Shown: positions 1-8,836 of the stretch, piece by piece
How positions within the stretch are numbered: position 1 is the first letter of the stretch
How the letters are laid out: every line of letters starts with the position of its first letter
NCBI RefSeq assembly: GCF_001902295.1
Contig: NZ_CP018335.1
Span: forward strand, 2,728,001-2,792,000
Direction of reading: 5' to 3'
Source: Clostridium kluyveri
Lineage (GTDB): Bacteria; Bacillota; Clostridia; Clostridiales; Clostridiaceae
Length of the DNA stretch: 64,000 nt
The notes under the pieces: generated by a model
What the model was told of the DNA's origin: nothing
Databases searched by the model: none
What the model saw: only the letters and a program-made list of their open reading frames with translations
Translations under genes and position numbers: made by a program

Positions 1-1407
1 TTTATTTATATAAAATGTAACGGGTATATTTAAAGTTCCCTTTGGACTTTCCTTTAACCCTAAAACATTTATTACACCTATCTTCTTATTATGCTGACAT
101 TCTTTATGTTCTCCCTGATAGATTTCTATACTTATTTCCCTCTCATTATCCTCTGAATTTGTAAATGTCACAGTTTCCTTATATGGAATTGCCACATTCT
201 TAGGAATAATCTCTACAAAATCTCCCTTATCATCTTTTAGCCCTAATGCATGGGAATTTATAAGAGTTACCTCCAGTTTTTTATTTTGGGAAGCTCTGTT
301 GTTTAAATAAGCTCCATAAATAGCCGCTCCCTGACAAACTGCAAGTTCTGGATTTATATCTCCATATATTTTTCCATCTCCTACAACATCATTTATAATC
401 TCATCTATGAACTTTATTTTGCTGGAGCCGCCTATTTTTATTACCTTGTCAACACTTCTAGGGCTTATTCCTCTTTCTTCAAACATCTCTCTTATAATTC
501 TCTTTATTTTCTGGGTATATTCTCTAATACAATTTTTTAGTTCGTACAGAGTAACTGTACAATCTACAAAATTTCCCGGCGGCACATCAAATGCCTGTAT
601 ATATGCACTATTGTCAAAAGATAATGCCTCCTTTGCCCTTATAATCTGTTCCATTAATTTATTTTTAGCTATGTTCTGCTGCCGTTTATCCTTACAGGCA
701 GAAAGTCTGATTCCCTCTCTATCTACTATATAATTGTAAAGTTCCTCATCAAAATCCATACCTCCCAATCTATCATCACCACTTGTGGCTAACACATTAA
801 AAGATATTCTATTTGAGGAATTATTTAGATTAAATAGTGTCAGGTCAAAAGTACCTCCTCCAAGGTCAAATACCAATATATTTTCATCTTTTAAGGCATC
901 ACTACTTAAATGAAGTCCGTAGGCCAGTGCTGCAGCTATAGGTTCTTGAATTATTCCTATTAAATTCAATCCTGCCATTTTAGCGGCCTTTATTGTATTT
1001 GAAATTTCATTTGCCCTAAAATGGTAGGGAACAGTTACTACCACTCCTTCTGATTTAAACTTGCCCTGTGGAAACATTTCCTCCACATTTCTATAAAGGT
1101 ATTTCAAAATTTCTGCTGATATCTCTATAGAATTATAATCCTTATCTCCCAGCTTTACGGGAGCATATTCATTTCCAATTAGACGTTTTACCCCTCTGCA
1201 CATATTTTCAGGATTCATAATCCCTTTCATAAATGCAATTTTTCCTATAACAAACTGACTTCCATCATTATATACCACAGAAGGAATATTATATTCTCCT
1301 TTCAGAGAATAAACTTCTGCTTTAGTTCCAGTCCATCTGGCAATGGAACTAAAAGTTGTTCCTAAATCTATTCCTACTACAGGTGAATGTACACTATCAT
1401 AAATCAC
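1..1407 (-). CDS. Hsp70-like ATPase D (3' end cut by window edge)
   Basis: The reading frame stays open to the left edge, giving about 469 residues; by comparison with its neighbour roughly 25 C-terminal residues are missing. The start is GTG at 1407, preceded by a GGGGGGA Shine-Dalgarno tract; no ATG lies nearby. Hsp70 nucleotide-binding motifs are visible: GIDLGTTFSS near the N-terminus, VKRL for the DnaK Lys70 region, VVTVPYHF, FDLGGGTFDLTLF and KIGGSSKI. A short beta-type substrate-binding region follows, with SHALGLKD in place of the usual DnaK interdomain linker. It closely resembles the next gene upstream (both share the GTTFSSIARWTG segment), so the two look like a tandem duplication. 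It begins 17 nt after that gene's stop, as the fifth gene of the operon. Inferred role: cytosolic ATP-dependent chaperone or a specialised Hsp70 paralogue rather than the housekeeping DnaK. Confidence 0.88.
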   Translation of the reverse strand, partial: MIYDSVHSPVVGIDLGTTFSSIARWTGTKAEVYSLKGEYNIPSVVYNDGSQFVIGKIAFMKGIMNPENMCRGVKRLIGNEYAPVKLGDKDYNSIEISAEILKYLYRNVEEMFPQGKFKSEGVVVTVPYHFRANEISNTIKAAKMAGLNLIGIIQEPIAAALAYGLHLSSDALKDENILVFDLGGGTFDLTLFNLNNSSNRISFNVLATSGDDRLGGMDFDEELYNYIVDREGIRLSACKDKRQQNIAKNKLMEQIIRAKEALSFDNSAYIQAFDVPPGNFVDCTVTLYELKNCIREYTQKIKRIIREMFEERGISPRSVDKVIKIGGSSKIKFIDEIINDVVGDGKIYGDINPELAVCQGAAIYGAYLNNRASQNKKLEVTLINSHALGLKDDKGDFVEIIPKNVAIPYKETVTFTNSEDNEREISIEIYQGEHKECQHNKKIGVINVLGLKESPKGTLNIPVTFYINK

Positions 1408-1424
1408 TAAAATATCCCCCCATT

Positions 1425-2915
1425 TTAAGTCAACTTCATTACTTCAGTTTTATTTATCCCGCTTTGTATTTCTTCAATTGTTACTTTCACTTCTTGAGAG
1501 CGTCCTACTTCAAAGGTAATTTTTATTTCCAGTTGATATTTAGCCATAGCTTTAAGTCCCATAACTTTCACAGTTCCCACATGTTCATTGTCTCTGGCTC
1601 TTTTAGCTGTGCCCTGATATACTTTAACATCAATTTCTGTCTGATTGTCTTCATCTGTTGTAAAGGTCAATGTTCTCTTTGCCGGTGTCTTTTGATTCTG
1701 GTGAATAAGTACAACAAAATTCCCTCTTGAATCTTCTACTCCAAGTGCGTGAGCGGCGGCAGTTTCTATTTTTATGTTTTTACTATAATTTAAGTTATTT
1801 GAAATATAGGCAGCATATATAGCCGCTCCTTCCCCAACACACAAGCTAGGGTCAATATCTGAATAAGTCTTGCCCTCTCCTACTTCATCTTCTATTATTT
1901 TATTCATTATTGGTATCTTACTAGATCCCCCAACCTTTATTATCTTGTCAACTTCATAAGGAGCTATACCTGCACTTGCTATAGTCTTTTTTATAATATT
2001 TTTGATTTTAGCTATGTAGGGTTCTATGGAAGTTTCAAAATCTCTCCTGGTATATTCAGCATCTACATGTACTCCAGGCACTACATCAGGCACTGCAATA
2101 TAAACACTCTCTGTAGCACTTAAAGTCTCCTTGCTTTTTATAATTGAATCAAGAAGTTTTTTCTTTCCTATTTTTTTTATCTTTTCATCTTTTACACTTT
2201 CAAAATTAATTTTCTCCCGATGAATCACATAGTCCATAAAGGCCCTGTCAAAATCCATTCCACCTAATCTGTCGTCTCCCCCTATGCCTAAAACATCAAA
2301 AAACAGATTCTCATTATCCTCTTTTACTTTTATTATGGTTAAATCAAAAGTACCTCCGCCAAGATCGAATATTAAAAGTTTTTCCTCTCTATTTAAATGT
2401 TTATTTGAATGATGAAATCCATAGGCCAGTGCCGCTGCAATAGGCTCCTGTATAATTCCCAGTAATTTAAGCCCCGCCTCTTTAGCAGCTTCAGAAGTAT
2501 TCTGAAACTGATGAGCTTTGAAATAATAGGGAACTGTAACCACTACCCCTGAAGCCTCGTACACTCCAGAGGGAAACATGGATTTTACATTATTGTACAA
2601 ATTCCTTAATATCATAGAAGATATCTCTATAGGATCATGTACTTTACTTCCAAGCTTTATTTTGGCATTTTTATCATCCATGAGTCTTTTAACTCCTACA
2701 ATTACATTTTCAGGATTTAATATACCACTCATAAATGCTGTATTTCCAAAAATATATTTGTTGTTTTTTTCATCATAATAAACTACGGATCTTACCATTC
2801 TTTCACCTTTTGGACTGTAGGTTTCCGCCTCTTCTCCAGTCCATCTAGCAATGGAACTGAATGTAGTTCCAAGATCTATTCCAATTACAGGTGAATTTTG
2901 AGCATCATAGGCCAA
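1425..2915 (-). CDS. Hsp70-like ATPase C
   Basis: This is a 496-residue Hsp70-type ATPase, shorter than the 610-640 residues usual for DnaK. The actin-like ATPase domain (about 1-385) shows GIDLGTTFSSIARW, VKRLMDD (DnaK Lys70 equivalent), VVTVPYYF, QEPIAAALAYG, FDLGGGTFDLTII and VGGSSKIPIM. A beta-sandwich-like substrate domain (about 390-496) follows, and the alpha-helical lid of DnaK is absent. The interdomain linker is ETAAAHALGVE instead of the hydrophobic DVLLLDV type, so allosteric coupling may differ. The start is TTG at 2915 with an AGAGGTG site about 7 nt upstream. It lies 42 nt after the GrpE-like gene. Co-transcription with a GrpE-like protein and three more Hsp70s suggests a dedicated chaperone system. 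The client is unknown. Confidence 0.93.
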   Translation of the reverse strand: MAYDAQNSPVIGIDLGTTFSSIARWTGEEAETYSPKGERMVRSVVYYDEKNNKYIFGNTAFMSGILNPENVIVGVKRLMDDKNAKIKLGSKVHDPIEISSMILRNLYNNVKSMFPSGVYEASGVVVTVPYYFKAHQFQNTSEAAKEAGLKLLGIIQEPIAAALAYGFHHSNKHLNREEKLLIFDLGGGTFDLTIIKVKEDNENLFFDVLGIGGDDRLGGMDFDRAFMDYVIHREKINFESVKDEKIKKIGKKKLLDSIIKSKETLSATESVYIAVPDVVPGVHVDAEYTRRDFETSIEPYIAKIKNIIKKTIASAGIAPYEVDKIIKVGGSSKIPIMNKIIEDEVGEGKTYSDIDPSLCVGEGAAIYAAYISNNLNYSKNIKIETAAAHALGVEDSRGNFVVLIHQNQKTPAKRTLTFTTDEDNQTEIDVKVYQGTAKRARDNEHVGTVKVMGLKAMAKYQLEIKITFEVGRSQEVKVTIEEIQSGINKTEVMKLT

Positions 2916-2957
2916 TTTTCACACCTCTTTCTTTTTAAACATCTTTAAATCTTTACA

Positions 2958-4544
2958 CTATACAGAAGTATTTTCAGGTGCCTTAAATTTATAAGCTATA
3001 ACCTGCACTTGCCTTACAATATAATTAATACCAGTACTATATATATCTTCTAAGTATTCATACCCTTTTCTAATAACTTCTGCCACAGTTTCGTCCATTT
3101 CTTGTATTTTTGTATATTCTATGTCTATAGCCTGATGTAAATTAAAATTTATGGTCTCACTTTTATCTGTCTTTATCTCTCTTATTTTGATATTTTCCAA
3201 TAATTTTTTTAATACCCTATCCATATCTCCATATATGTCTGATATTATATATTTCAAAGCTGTTATATTGTTTGTATTTAAATATTGAATGCCGGAATCC
3301 ACCCCGTCAATTATAGGTAACAGCTGTGAATTGATAAATTTAAAATATGCCCTTACAATAGAATCCTTTTCATTTCTAATACTGGTTATGATATTATAAT
3401 TTGAATTAAATATATTGGTAATTTGCTCTTCTGTTAAATTTTGAAAATCCTCTATAGTGCATAGTTTATCATAACTTTTTTCCTCAATATTTTTTATTTT
3501 ATTCAATCCCATATTCAACATGTTTCTGCACATTTTATTTATCATATTTATACCTTTTATTCTATTTGTTAAAAGTTCTTTGTCTTTTTCCTCCAACATA
3601 TCAATTTTATGCTCTATACTGACATTGAACTCTTCTATAATATGGGATATATCCATACAATTTTTTTCAAGGCATACGACTAATTCCTTATTCCTTACAA
3701 TCCATGTTTTATACTCTAATAAACTCTTCTCATAGGCTATATCATCACTTTGAAGCTGCTCTTTATATTTTTTAATTTTTTGTAATTCTCTCTGTTTTTT
3801 TTCTTCAACATCCGTACCTATAGATGATTTAAAATTGAAATTATCTATAAGAGGAAACATATACGAATTTACAAGAACAAAATATTTGTCAATGAGACTA
3901 TCCCTTTCTTTTATACCATCTTCTATTATATTACGGTTAGCATTGATATAACTTTTAATTTGTTCTTCCATTGAATTTCTAAAATTATCCACATTGAAAA
4001 GTTTATTGCAGCTTACCTCATCTATCTGGATCATTTTTTCTAATTTTATATTCAATTCATTTCTTCCTGATTCTTTTCCAATATTTTCATAACCTTTTTT
4101 AATATATGCCACAAGTTCCTGGATTCTAGATATCCATTTTTTATAGTCTAATATTACATTTTCATATAATACATGTTGGTTTTTAAATTCCTCTTTATAT
4201 TTCCCAACTTTATTTGAAGAAAACTGAAATCTTATATTATATTCTCCTGAAGAATCGATTGCCGTTTCATCTATTTTTTCTTCTATTTCAGCTTGTTTTT
4301 TATCTTCACCTTCTTCTATAATCTGATTTCCCTTTTCCTCCGGCTTTTCAATGTTTTCAGTTTTCTCTTCAAATATATATTCTTTTTGTATTTTTTCTAC
4401 ATTTTCAGGTGAATTCTTAGCTAACTCATTTAGAATTTTCATATGGATGTAATCTTCTTCAAGGGGCTTTTTATAATCCCTATAGTTTTTTTCAAAATCA
4501 TTGGATTTTTCATCATAGACATTATTTTCTTTTTCATTATCCAA
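2958..4544 (-). CDS. GrpE-like protein with duplicated helical region
   Basis: The protein has 528 residues; the start is TTG at 4544 after a GGTGGTG site. Residues 1-105 are highly charged and Glu/Lys-rich. Residues about 114-240 and 258-416 are two copies of one helical unit: both run KYKE..., a YKxW pair, a (V/I)xxFxN segment, then a long helix ending in MFPLIDNF (228-235) or LLPIIDGVD (407-415). The latter resembles the LLPVLDNLERAL end of the GrpE long helix. The C-terminus has NFNLHQAI (about 465-472), ETVAEVIRKGYEY (about 484-496) and RQVQVIAYK, matching the GrpE signatures FDPNLHEAV, TVVEVLQKGY and RPAMVKVAK in the same order. Family knowledge: GrpE is the nucleotide-exchange factor of DnaK and normally about 200 residues. 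Its position inside an Hsp70 operon supports a dedicated exchange or scaffolding role. Activity is inferred. Confidence 0.75.
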   Translation of the reverse strand: MDNEKENNVYDEKSNDFEKNYRDYKKPLEEDYIHMKILNELAKNSPENVEKIQKEYIFEEKTENIEKPEEKGNQIIEEGEDKKQAEIEEKIDETAIDSSGEYNIRFQFSSNKVGKYKEEFKNQHVLYENVILDYKKWISRIQELVAYIKKGYENIGKESGRNELNIKLEKMIQIDEVSCNKLFNVDNFRNSMEEQIKSYINANRNIIEDGIKERDSLIDKYFVLVNSYMFPLIDNFNFKSSIGTDVEEKKQRELQKIKKYKEQLQSDDIAYEKSLLEYKTWIVRNKELVVCLEKNCMDISHIIEEFNVSIEHKIDMLEEKDKELLTNRIKGINMINKMCRNMLNMGLNKIKNIEEKSYDKLCTIEDFQNLTEEQITNIFNSNYNIITSIRNEKDSIVRAYFKFINSQLLPIIDGVDSGIQYLNTNNITALKYIISDIYGDMDRVLKKLLENIKIREIKTDKSETINFNLHQAIDIEYTKIQEMDETVAEVIRKGYEYLEDIYSTGINYIVRQVQVIAYKFKAPENTSV

Positions 4545-4558
4545 TAAATTTCACCACC

Positions 4559-6151
4559 TTAAATTCTGTCTACTTTAAGTGTTATTTCGTTGCTCTCATT
4601 ATTACTTGCACAAGTTGCTTTTATCCTGATCATATTCTCTTCATTAACTTCAAATTGAACCGTTATTTTTTCCTTTCCTTTAACCGCTTTTGGTATATTC
4701 TTTAATTTAAATTCACCTATGCATACAGCCTTGTCAGTATCATCCTCATTTTTCTCATTTATATATTCAATATCCTCATCACATTGATATATGATTATAT
4801 TAAGCTCCGTTTGATTTTCAAATTGTGTAGAATACTCCTTTTCCTCTATAACAGATCCTTCTTCTGGTATTTCCGTTCCTTTTTCTATAAGCTTAGAAAA
4901 CCTCATACCGGAAATCATAATACCCAGATTATGGGTAACTATCTGATTTATATTTATGTCTCCTTCTGGTTTTTCCTCATAATTGTCTATACAATCCGAA
5001 GGAACAGACATTGTAGCTCCAAAAACAGCAGCCCCTTCTGCCACTATGGTTATAGGATTAAAATTAGAATAAGGTTCAACTCCAAACATTTCCTTTATTT
5101 TTTCTTTTATTATAGGAACAAGAGTAGACCCCCCAACAAGTATGATTTTATCTATATCGTCAATAGTAAGCCTTGCATTTTCCAGAGCCTTTTTTACAGT
5201 ATCCTCAGTTTTATAAATCAGATTTTCTATTCTATCGTTAAATTCTTCCCTCTCAATTTCTACATCTACATTAAGCCATTCCCCTTTTTCATTTTGAATT
5301 ATATTAGGTATCATAACATTGCAGGCATCTGCTTCGCTTAATTCTATCTTGGTCATTTCCGCAGCTTCTTTTAGTTTTTGCATGGCTTCTTTTAATTTTT
5401 TTCTGCTTACTCCCTGATCCTTTTGTGTATCTAAAAGATCCATACCGCATTCATCCTGGAATTTTTCATTAATAAGTTCCATTAGTTTTCGGTCAAAATC
5501 ATCTCCACCTAGTTTATTAATACCTTCCTTTGCAAGTATTTCATAGTTGGCATTTCCCTCTTCTTGAGTTTCAGCCTTCAAAATGCATACATCAAAAGTT
5601 CCCCCACCTAAGTCGTATACTAAAATGTTTTGATCCTTTGAGGAATTAAATCCATACCTGATAGCCGCTGCTACAGGTTCTTCCAGTAGGTACAATACCT
5701 CAAGTCCTGCAATTTCAGCAGCTTCCATAGTTGCCCTTTTAGCATTATCTGTAAAATTGGCCGGTACACATATAACTGCATATTTCAATTTTCCCATGGA
5801 ATCAAAATCTTCCGAATTCATAGCAGCTTCCACTATTTTTTGAATTATTTCTGCGGATATCTGCTGAGGGGTATATTCCTCATCAAATACCTTAACTGTA
5901 TAGCCATCTTCTCCCATATGCCTTTTTATAGATTCTATAGTATTTTCTGAGTCTATTATAGCCCTTCCCTTGGCCTGCGCCCCTACAATTATGGTTTCAC
6001 TATCTAAAAATGAAACTACAGAAGGTATGTACTCCTTACCATCTATTTTAATAATTCTGCTTTTACCTTTTGTATATACGGACGCAATAGAAGTAGAGGT
6101 TCCTAAATCAATTCCTAAAACATACGAACTCTTTGTTTCCACTATACCCAT
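4559..6151 (-). CDS. Hsp70-like ATPase B
   Basis: This 530-residue Hsp70 family member starts with ATG at 6151, preceded by AGGAGGG. Nucleotide-binding motifs are intact: LGIDLGTSTSIASVY (about 12-26), SIKRHMGED (Lys70 equivalent), VICVPANF, LEEPVAAAIRYG, YDLGGGTFDVCIL and ILVGGSTLVPIIKEK. The substrate-binding part (about 395-530) begins with QIVTHNLGIMISG and lacks a long C-terminal lid and the EEVD-like tail. It contains an acidic stretch (NEKNEDDTDKA). It is separated by 10 nt from Hsp70 A upstream and 14 nt from the GrpE-like gene downstream, so translation is probably coupled in one operon. Four divergent paralogues in one operon suggest division of labour or a hetero-oligomer rather than dosage. 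No DnaJ gene is visible in the window. Confidence 0.93.
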   Translation of the reverse strand: MGIVETKSSYVLGIDLGTSTSIASVYTKGKSRIIKIDGKEYIPSVVSFLDSETIIVGAQAKGRAIIDSENTIESIKRHMGEDGYTVKVFDEEYTPQQISAEIIQKIVEAAMNSEDFDSMGKLKYAVICVPANFTDNAKRATMEAAEIAGLEVLYLLEEPVAAAIRYGFNSSKDQNILVYDLGGGTFDVCILKAETQEEGNANYEILAKEGINKLGGDDFDRKLMELINEKFQDECGMDLLDTQKDQGVSRKKLKEAMQKLKEAAEMTKIELSEADACNVMIPNIIQNEKGEWLNVDVEIEREEFNDRIENLIYKTEDTVKKALENARLTIDDIDKIILVGGSTLVPIIKEKIKEMFGVEPYSNFNPITIVAEGAAVFGATMSVPSDCIDNYEEKPEGDININQIVTHNLGIMISGMRFSKLIEKGTEIPEEGSVIEEKEYSTQFENQTELNIIIYQCDEDIEYINEKNEDDTDKAVCIGEFKLKNIPKAVKGKEKITVQFEVNEENMIRIKATCASNNESNEITLKVDRI

Positions 6152-6161
6152 AATTACCCTC

Positions 6162-7784
6162 CTATTTCAAATGAGCTTTTGCATCAATTTCTATTTTTTT
6201 GCCCTTTAATTTACCTTCAAGTAAACATTTATTTATTAAATCCACATCCATATTTCCACCATCATTTCCTGCACTGTCCATAAGTTCCCTATATTCTTCT
6301 GTCATAGGTATTTCAATACTTGTAAATGTAATTATCATATTTTCATCTATTTCAAATAAAGCACATACCGGTACATTCTTCTCAGAAACATTCACTATGT
6401 CAAGCTCCAATTCGCCTAAATACTGATTTTCTTTTACAGATTTTGATTCTCCCCGATAAATTGTTATGACTACACTTTTTTGAAGAGGTGTTGAAGTATA
6501 TCCAAGTACTGCCCCTTTAGCAGGTAGTGTAGACCCTCTTTTAATTATAGACCTAAAATATAATTTACGATTTTCATCCAGCATATCTATTCCATAGGTA
6601 AATACCACTTTTTCTTTTACTATAATTTTTTTGTCTAAATTGACTCCATTAATTTCATTGACTCTATTGACTTCATTGGTTCTATTAATTCCATTATTTG
6701 TCTGTGCCATGTCATAAGTTTCAGGTACACACAAACTTGCAGCCATTATAGCTGCACCTCTTGAAACCACTTCATCCACATTAGGTGCTACATAAGGATC
6801 TTTAACTGAATCTCTCACTTTTTCCTTCACTATAGGCATTTTTGTAGAACCCCCTACAAGGAGCACTCTGTCTATGTCATCCCTGGTAAGATTAGCTAAT
6901 TTAAGTACATTATAAATTTTATCAATAGTTTCCTCCATCAAGGGTTCTACAAGCTGGTTGAATTCATCCCTTGTCAAAGTCATTTCAAAAGAATAATCAT
7001 CTATTAAATTTGGAATTATTATTTCAACTTCTTCCAAATCAGATAAATCCATCTTTGCTTTTTCTGCATTTTCTCTTATCTTCATAAGGGCAGAAATATA
7101 TTTTTTATCTTTCTTTGAAGTAATATCCTCCCCTAACTCATCATTTATTTTATCATACATCCTGCTGCAGATTAATTCATCAAAATCATCTCCACCAAGC
7201 CTTGAGTTACCATCTACAGCCAATACTTCAAATTCATTTTTATCTACTTTCATTATTGAAATATCAAATGTTCCCCCACCTAAATCGTATACCATTATAA
7301 TTTGGTCTCTCTGTTGATCAATACCATAGTCTAGAGCAGCCGCTGTGGGTTCTGGCATAAGTCTTAGTACATTAAGTCCAGCCCTTTCCGCTGCTCTTTT
7401 GGTAGCTTCCCTCTGTTCAGAAGTAAAGTATGCAGGTACTGTTATTACTGCCTGATCTATTTTCTCTCCTAGTATGCCACCTGCTTTTTCTTTTATTGTT
7501 TTCAATATATAATAAGCTACATCTTCTGGTGTAAACATTTCTGTTCCAAGATCATAGGTGATATCTTTTCCCATATCCCTTTTAGTGGAACATACAGAGG
7601 TCTCTGGAGACAACATCATTCTAGCCTTAGCTTGACTTCCTACAATAATTTCCCCATCTCTTATAGATAAAACAGAAGGAAAAATATTCTTTCCATCAAT
7701 AGGTATTACTTCTGCTCTTCCCCTTTTCAAATATGAAACCACTGAATTTGTAGTTCCTAAATCTATACCTACAACTACTGACAC
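6162..7784 (-). CDS. Hsp70-like ATPase A (first gene of chaperone operon)
   Basis: This 540-residue Hsp70 family protein is the most DnaK-like of the set: VVGIDLGTTNSVVSYL at the N-terminus, KRDMGKD, VITVPAYFTSEQREATK, EPTAAALDYG, YDLGGGTFDISIMKVD and LLVGGSTKMPIVKEK. The start must be GTG at 7784, because the overlapping ATG at 7786 runs into a stop after three codons; a GGGTG site lies upstream. After the ATPase domain there is an unusual Asn-rich linker (about residues 362-384) built from three hexapeptides of the type (E/G)(I/V)N(R/G)xN. Then comes a beta-type substrate domain without the DnaK lid. It is the promoter-proximal gene of a five-gene operon. It could be mistaken for dnaK, but its length, linker and company argue for an accessory paralogue. 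Confidence 0.94.
   Translation of the reverse strand: MSVVVGIDLGTTNSVVSYLKRGRAEVIPIDGKNIFPSVLSIRDGEIIVGSQAKARMMLSPETSVCSTKRDMGKDITYDLGTEMFTPEDVAYYILKTIKEKAGGILGEKIDQAVITVPAYFTSEQREATKRAAERAGLNVLRLMPEPTAAALDYGIDQQRDQIIMVYDLGGGTFDISIMKVDKNEFEVLAVDGNSRLGGDDFDELICSRMYDKINDELGEDITSKKDKKYISALMKIRENAEKAKMDLSDLEEVEIIIPNLIDDYSFEMTLTRDEFNQLVEPLMEETIDKIYNVLKLANLTRDDIDRVLLVGGSTKMPIVKEKVRDSVKDPYVAPNVDEVVSRGAAIMAASLCVPETYDMAQTNNGINRTNEVNRVNEINGVNLDKKIIVKEKVVFTYGIDMLDENRKLYFRSIIKRGSTLPAKGAVLGYTSTPLQKSVVITIYRGESKSVKENQYLGELELDIVNVSEKNVPVCALFEIDENMIITFTSIEIPMTEEYRELMDSAGNDGGNMDVDLINKCLLEGKLKGKKIEIDAKAHLK
6641..6699 (-). repeat. 18-bp coding repeat in Hsp70 A linker
   Basis: About three imperfect 18-bp units encode GINRTN, EVNRVN and EINGVN, located exactly between the ATPase and substrate domains of Hsp70 A. 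Such in-frame repeats can expand or contract without a frameshift, so the linker length may vary between strains. Confidence 0.7.
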
Positions 7785-8104
7785 ATAAATTCACCCTTTC
7801 AAATTATTTCTCATATAAAATTTAATATTAGTCTGATTGCCTTCACTGTTTAAATTTTACCATTATATTATTTACTTTTCCAAAACTTTTTATTTTCAAG
7901 TCTTCGAATAAATAAAAAAAGCACATTTACATTTGTTGAATAATATCAAACATATCCTGGTAAATTCAGATATTTGAAAACAGACAACAAGTCAAAAATG
8001 CTTTGAATATTTTTTTAGACGTAGAAACAGACTCCCTTTAGAGTTTAACTATAACGAGGAGGCTTGTTTAACACTATACTGTATACTGTAAAACAAGCAT
8101 TTAA
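7785..8104 (-). promoter_or_regulatory. Leader region of the Hsp70 operon
   Basis: This 320-nt AT-rich gap separates terD from Hsp70 A. On the minus strand a TATAAT hexamer lies at 7862-7867 but has no convincing -35 at 16-18 nt, so the promoter call is weak. Just after the terD stop, GCTTGTTT and AAACAAGC (about 8061-8099) can form a stem-loop with a long loop and no clear U-run; it may be a weak terminator. I see no CIRCE element (TTAGCACTC-N9-GAGTGCTAA), so HrcA control is not supported. Confidence 0.3.
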
Positions 8105-8686
8105 CTAGTCATTACTTTGAGTATAATTTACTCCGAATTCTTCGCATAATGCAGCTAACCCACCTCTAACCCCCTTATTTATTTCTCCAAATTTCCATGT
8201 TCTAATATATTTATATAATTCTCCTATAACCACAGCAGTTTCATCAGAAAATTTTTCACTTAAATCATATTTTAATAATTCTTGATTATTATTTGCGTTA
8301 ACTATTCTAATATAACAACTAATACCTTGTCCAAATTTTTGATTCTTAACCCCTGCCCTATATATTGCAGCTGCAAAAGTTATATTACAAATGTCAGGAG
8401 GTACATAAGCTAAGTCTACAATTATTTGTTCACCTTTTCCATCTCCTAAAAGATTATCTCCTAAATGTTCAACAGCTCCCGAAGGATGTTTTAAATTGTT
8501 ATAAAATACAAAATCCGAATCCTTATGAACCCTTCCATCTTTCCCAAGGCAAAAAGCTGCTATATCTAAATCAATATCCTTATTACCTGAGTTTGTATCC
8601 CACTGCAGCTCTATCAATATTTTTCTTAACAAATCATTATCTTCTATAAAATCTATATCTTCCGTTTTTTTTATCATTATCCCCAT
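8105..8686 (-). CDS. TerD-domain stress protein
   Basis: This 193-residue TerD/CABP-family protein starts with ATG at 8686, which has GGAGG at the right distance; an in-frame ATG at 8707 has none. Typical TerD features are present: a beta-sandwich sequence with LQWDTNS near the start, DLDIAAFCLGKDG, a DFVFYNN segment, GDNLLGDGKGEQI with acidic calcium-site residues, the ITFAAAIYRA strand, SCYIRIVN and a C-terminal LYKYIRTWKF helix. Family knowledge: TerD proteins bind calcium and occur in tellurite-resistance, phage-inhibition and membrane-stress systems. It is on the same strand as, and 320 nt upstream of, the Hsp70 operon. Only one TerD copy is present, and no TerA, TerB or TerZ is visible here, so this is not a full ter operon. 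Confidence 0.9.
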   Translation of the reverse strand: MGIMIKKTEDIDFIEDNDLLRKILIELQWDTNSGNKDIDLDIAAFCLGKDGRVHKDSDFVFYNNLKHPSGAVEHLGDNLLGDGKGEQIIVDLAYVPPDICNITFAAAIYRAGVKNQKFGQGISCYIRIVNANNNQELLKYDLSEKFSDETAVVIGELYKYIRTWKFGEINKGVRGGLAALCEEFGVNYTQSND

Positions 8687-8836
8687 AATATGCCTCCACT
8701 TAAACATTAAGCACTTTTATTTTCGATTTTATTATACTTTTGCAAGAGATACTTGTCAATTTCTATCAATTTAACAATCTAAAAACTATTAGTAATGAAA
8801 TAACTTTAACTTAAGTAAAGGATTACTATAATGGAT

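Noticed and set aside
4784..5341. A 185-codon plus-strand reading frame
   Set aside because: It lies wholly antisense to the clear Hsp70-like gene B, has a low-complexity Tyr/Phe-rich product and no ribosome site, so it is a shadow. Other opposite-strand frames within real genes were rejected for the same reason.
7785..8104. CIRCE (HrcA) site before the Hsp70 operon
   Set aside because: I found no TTAGCACTC-N9-GAGTGCTAA or close variant.
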